A stretch of 64,000 nt of DNA from an uncultured Pseudomonadota bacterium (GTDB lineage Bacteria > Pseudomonadota > Gammaproteobacteria > Methylococcales > Methylomonadaceae). Where the stretch lies: the NCBI GenBank assembly GCA_903870545.1, contig CAIQDI010000014.1, positions 54,059-118,058 of the forward strand, given 5' to 3'. Positions 60,987 to 64,000 of the stretch are shown here, in pieces. The notes under the pieces were generated by a model. It was not told where the DNA came from, made no database searches, and saw only the letters and a list, made by a program, of their open reading frames with translations. Every line of letters starts with the position of its first letter. Position 1 is the first letter of the stretch. A program made the position numbers and the translations under genes.

Positions 60987-61316
60987 TTAAACCTTGTCCG
61001 CCAATCGCAAAATCAAGCCTGCAATTAACGCGACCTGTAAAAATCCTGCGCCGATAACCCAACGCACTAATTCAGATTTTGATTGCTCAATTTTTAGTTC
61101 AACATCTTTGATTCTGTTTTCTAGCTTGAGTTCCAACTCGCGCAAATCGCGTTTTGTAGCGATGTTATCGAGTTCATAATCATGACGCGCTTGTTCAACT
61201 GCAGCGGTTGCTGTTTTGCCTTGAATGTTAGCAATCACTTCGGCTTGTTGTTCGTTAAATCCAGCACTTTTTAGCGCGTTATAAAACTCATGAATGTTTA
61301 AGGCGGAAGCACTCAT
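60987..61316 (-). CDS. coiled-coil plus C-terminal TM protein (DUF1640/CCDC90-like)
   Basis: Heptad-rich KRDLRELELKLENRIKDVELKIEQSKSELVRW followed by a single TM. Confidence 0.7.
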   Translation of the reverse strand: MSASALNIHEFYNALKSAGFNEQQAEVIANIQGKTATAAVEQARHDYELDNIATKRDLRELELKLENRIKDVELKIEQSKSELVRWVIGAGFLQVALIAGLILRLADKV

Positions 61317-61337
61317 TTATTTTCTCCTTTATTGCAC

Positions 61338-61733
61338 TTAAAAGTTTTTAAACTGTTCAAGCTCTTTAGCGCGAGCGGCTGTCATAGAAAGAAAGTTATC
61401 ATTTGAGCTAATTCGCGCCATTGAACCACCGTCAGGGTCAGCATAAAAACTGCTGTTTGCGTCCCTGTACTTTATCCATAAACGTTGAACTTCTTGTAAT
61501 TCTTTTTTTCGCGCAGCTGAAAGTGTAGGCATTAGTTCCTTGTAGGCTTTATTCAAACGCACATCTTGCAATTTTACTTCCGCGCCAATGCAATCAATAA
61601 CTTCAGTGGTTATGCCGCCTGATTTATCCATGCAAACGGCAAATTGTTTCGCTAAACCATCATCTTCAGCAAATATGACTGGTGAAAAACAGGATAAAAA
61701 TAATCCTGTGATAAAAATTTTCTTTAACTTCAT
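61338..61733 (-). CDS. LprI-like / DUF1311 secreted protein
   Basis: Signal peptide; IDCIGAEVKLQDVRLNKAYKELMPTLSAARKKELQEVQRLWIKYRDANSSFYADPDGGS. Confidence 0.82.
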   Translation of the reverse strand: MKLKKIFITGLFLSCFSPVIFAEDDGLAKQFAVCMDKSGGITTEVIDCIGAEVKLQDVRLNKAYKELMPTLSAARKKELQEVQRLWIKYRDANSSFYADPDGGSMARISSNDNFLSMTAARAKELEQFKNF

Positions 61734-61963
61734 AGCAAATTCTTTAAAAATTCGGGCGCAAAATCTGCCCCGTTGTTCCAGCTTAATGTGTGACCTTCAA
61801 CGACAAACGATTGAAAAAATGCTTTATCTTTTAACGGTTCAAAAACTTCACCGTCTAATTCATTCGATAAATCGACTTCGCCGTTTGAACCATCGTTAAA
61901 CGAAAGTTGTACGCGGTAATCTTCAACATATTTTGCGGCGGTAACGTGAATAAACATAATCAC
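61730..61963 (-). CDS. DUF2442 domain protein
   Basis: AAKYVEDYRVQLSFNDGSNGEVDLSNELDGEVFEPLKDKAFFQSFVVEGHTLSWNNGADFAPEFL. Confidence 0.88.
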   Translation of the reverse strand: MIMFIHVTAAKYVEDYRVQLSFNDGSNGEVDLSNELDGEVFEPLKDKAFFQSFVVEGHTLSWNNGADFAPEFLKNLL

Positions 61964-62217
61964 TCCAAAGGTTTAATTTTTGCTAAAGGCTGCTTGTTCA
62001 TGGCAGATTGCCAGTTATTCAACAATTCTTCTTTGTGCAACAAATACCATTCGAGTACAACCATCAACGCACGTCTTGGAAACTTCCCCGTCACAACGCC
62101 CGTTTCAATTTCAACCGTGATTTCGTACTCGCCATATTCTGCGTGAAAATGTGCGGGTGGATGGTCACGCAAATACATCCGAATAACAATTCCTAAAAAT
62201 CGACTAATTTCTGGCAT
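61960..62217 (-). CDS. DUF4160 domain protein
   Basis: MPEISRFLGIVIRMYLRDHPPAHFHAEYGEYEITVEIETGVVTGKFPRRALMVVLEWYLLHKEELLNNW. Confidence 0.9.
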   Translation of the reverse strand: MPEISRFLGIVIRMYLRDHPPAHFHAEYGEYEITVEIETGVVTGKFPRRALMVVLEWYLLHKEELLNNWQSAMNKQPLAKIKPLE

Positions 62218-62456
62218 TTTTTACCTCGTCATCGGTCAAATTCGCCTCAAGCCAATCACTGTCTAAAATTTCTTGCCCGTGCGTTACAATCATTGATTCA
62301 ATTGATGTTTTCCAATTTTCACGCGGCATTTTACTCGCTATGGCATCGTCAAAAGACAAAATCACTCGCACAGAAACACCGTCTGGAATGTAATCAGGAA
62401 TACGAACCGTATGTTGAAAAGGCATGGCTTCAAATTCGATTTGTTGTTGCATCATT
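62204..62456 (-). CDS. hypothetical small protein, possible antitoxin-like
   Basis: MMQQQIEFEAMPFQHTVRIPDYIPDGVSVRVILSFDD...; RBS AAGGAG upstream; overlaps DUF4160 gene. Confidence 0.55.
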
Positions 62457-62461
62457 TTCTC

Positions 62462-62513
62462 CTTCAAAAGCAGAAATCAATCTCGTGGGTAATTTCATGA
62501 TTTTTCAATGAAT
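62462..62513. repeat. 52 bp direct repeat, copy A
   Basis: CTTCAAAAGCAGAAATCAATCTCGTGGGTAATTTCATGATTTTTCAATGAAT; ~7 mismatches to copy B. Confidence 0.85.
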
Positions 62514-62903
62514 CAATGCAAAAGGATTAAAAACTTCCAAGCCGACAATTTTAACAAAATCATCTTCATTTCGAGTCATCAACGTTTGCTTTCGCACTAA
62601 TGCAGTCGCCGCGATAATCGCATCGGGTAGTTTTATTTTGTAAGTGTTGCGTAATTGAATACAACACTCAGCAACGGCTTGATTCAGCTCTATTTCTTCA
62701 ATCAATAACAAAAGTTCGCGAGCGGAAATCAAAGATTCGTTTGTGTGACCTTGCCAGCCTAAAACTTCAATTTTGGTAATAATCGACATAAAGCCATCAC
62801 CCGATAAAATACTTTGATCAACGTACATTTTGACGGATTCAGGTAATTGTCGATTTAAATAATAGATGAGGATATTCGTATCAAAAACCATTTTGACGCT
62901 CAT
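62505..62903 (-). CDS. PIN-domain (VapC-like) toxin
   Basis: MVFDTNILIYYLNRQLPESVKMYVDQ...SIITKIEVLGW...KIKLPDAIIAATALVRKQTLMTRNEDDFVKI; PIN acidic residues. Confidence 0.92.
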   Translation of the reverse strand: MSVKMVFDTNILIYYLNRQLPESVKMYVDQSILSGDGFMSIITKIEVLGWQGHTNESLISARELLLLIEEIELNQAVAECCIQLRNTYKIKLPDAIIAATALVRKQTLMTRNEDDFVKIVGLEVFNPFALIH

Positions 62904-63138
62904 CCCATTCACCACGCATTTGAGCAATATCGTCATCAATACTTTCAATTGTGCTGGGCTTTTCAACACAACCCCACGCGCGTTGTAAAATCTGTTGCGC
63001 TTGAGTTAGCGGTCTTTTTTTAGAAGGCTGAACAAACGTCACAATCACCTGCACATTCTCTTGTGTCGGCGCATCGTCAAGCCATTCCAAATGACCTTGT
63101 TTATAAATTGCAGCATAACTTTGTAACATTCGATTCAA
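62881..63138 (-). CDS. cognate antitoxin of the PIN toxin (VapB-like position)
   Basis: Small ORF overlapping the PIN toxin start: YKQGHLEWLDDAPTQENVQVIVTFVQPSKKR... Confidence 0.7.
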   Translation of the reverse strand: MNRMLQSYAAIYKQGHLEWLDDAPTQENVQVIVTFVQPSKKRPLTQAQQILQRAWGCVEKPSTIESIDDDIAQMRGEWDERQNGF

Positions 63139-63163
63139 CCTCTCAACATAAATAACAAATCGC

Positions 63164-63215
63164 CTTCGAAAGCAAAAATCAATCTCGCGGATAATTTCAG
63201 GATTTTTTATTGAAT
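63164..63215. repeat. 52 bp direct repeat, copy B
   Basis: CTTCGAAAGCAAAAATCAATCTCGCGGATAATTTCAGGATTTTTTATTGAAT, 702 bp from copy A. Confidence 0.85.
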
Positions 63216-63698
63216 AGAAACGCGAATTTCATAACCATTTCCACTCAACCAATCTTCTCTAACGATGTCCACAGAAACAGCACCTATTTTGGTAGAAAAA
63301 TTCTGTCCTTTTTCGATTGCTTTTTTTAAATCAGTAGGCAACTTTCCTCCTGTAATTTTTGCAATTAAATTGGCTGATACTTGCAATAACTCTTTGTGTG
63401 CATTCGTTGCAGATGCGTTATCGTTTATGTTCAGAACTAACTTAATTTTTTTCACAGAATTATTGTCACCATCTGCGTAGAAGGCGATATTGTTGGCAAC
63501 TGGAGAACCCGTTAATTCTTTGTATGGACTTAAGCAACCGTATTCATTGTCATAACGATTTTTCCAGCTCCCCGTTATTAACCCCGACTCCGTCAGATAA
63601 TTACAAACTTCTGATGGCACTGTAGTTTTCAATTCAGCGTTTGCATTACCGAATGTAAAAATTGAAAAACCAATTAGTACAGCTAATAAAACTTTCAT
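63207..63698 (-). CDS. hypothetical secreted protein
   Basis: Signal peptide MKVLLAVLIGFSIFTFGNANA; no recognised family. Confidence 0.6.
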   Translation of the reverse strand: MKVLLAVLIGFSIFTFGNANAELKTTVPSEVCNYLTESGLITGSWKNRYDNEYGCLSPYKELTGSPVANNIAFYADGDNNSVKKIKLVLNINDNASATNAHKELLQVSANLIAKITGGKLPTDLKKAIEKGQNFSTKIGAVSVDIVREDWLSGNGYEIRVSIQ

Positions 63699-63711
63699 AA
63701 ATTCCCTTATG

Positions 63712-64000
63712 TTATGCGCTTAATTGCGCTTGAACTAACTCACCAACCTCAACCAAAGCCCCCGCCAACGCCGCAGGATTATTCCCGCCAGCTTGTGCTA
63801 AATCAGGTTTGCCGCCACCTTTACCGCCGATTTTTGCGGCAACAAAATTCGCCAATTCGCCTGCTTTGACTTTTGCAGTTTGGTCTTTTGAAACACCTGC
63901 AACCACGCTGATTTTTTCACCTTCCACCGATGCCAACACGATAACGGCGTTATGTAATTTGTTTTTCAATTGTTCGACGATTTCACGCAAAATTTTGGCA
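63712..64000 (-). CDS. alaS: alanyl-tRNA synthetase, C-terminal end (truncated by window)
   Basis: [39 protein letters not shown] is the AlaS DHHA1 C-terminal motif. Confidence 0.95.
   Translation of the reverse strand, partial: AKILREIVEQLKNKLHNAVIVLASVEGEKISVVAGVSKDQTAKVKAGELANFVAAKIGGKGGGKPDLAQAGGNNPAALAGALVEVGELVQAQLSA

Overview
This 64 kb window appears to be a gammaproteobacterial chromosome segment. The gene content and order suggest a Thiotrichales/Beggiatoa-like lineage, but that is inference only. The housekeeping backbone is clear: sspAB-petABC (cytochrome bc1), mlaFED-mlaB-murA-hisG, hisD, tRNA-Ala and two tRNA-Glu, gcvH, dgkA, PfkB kinase, mazG, P-type ATPase, clpB, the AmmeMemoRadiSam trio, ppsA, DHOD-like/nifJ, tRNA-Ser-csrA-lysC, and the alaS C-terminal end. 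Three accessory zones interrupt it. (i) A scar at ~6.4-7.3 kb holds truncated transposase, restriction-modification and RhuM pieces. (ii) A ~3.4 kb island between hisG and hisD carries toxin-antitoxin and secreted small proteins. (iii) A ~3 kb small-gene/TA island lies between alaS and lysC. The most system-like locus is a six-gene minus-strand cluster at 40990-52785: TpsB, CHAT-TPR protease, LVIVD/RTX protein, TpsA, CHASE2-adenylate cyclase and DUF928. It is bracketed by an intact APH/AAA gene and a decayed 120 bp direct-repeat copy of that gene's 5' end, which suggests insertion or segmental rearrangement. All calls come from reading the sequence and supplied translations; no database search was run.
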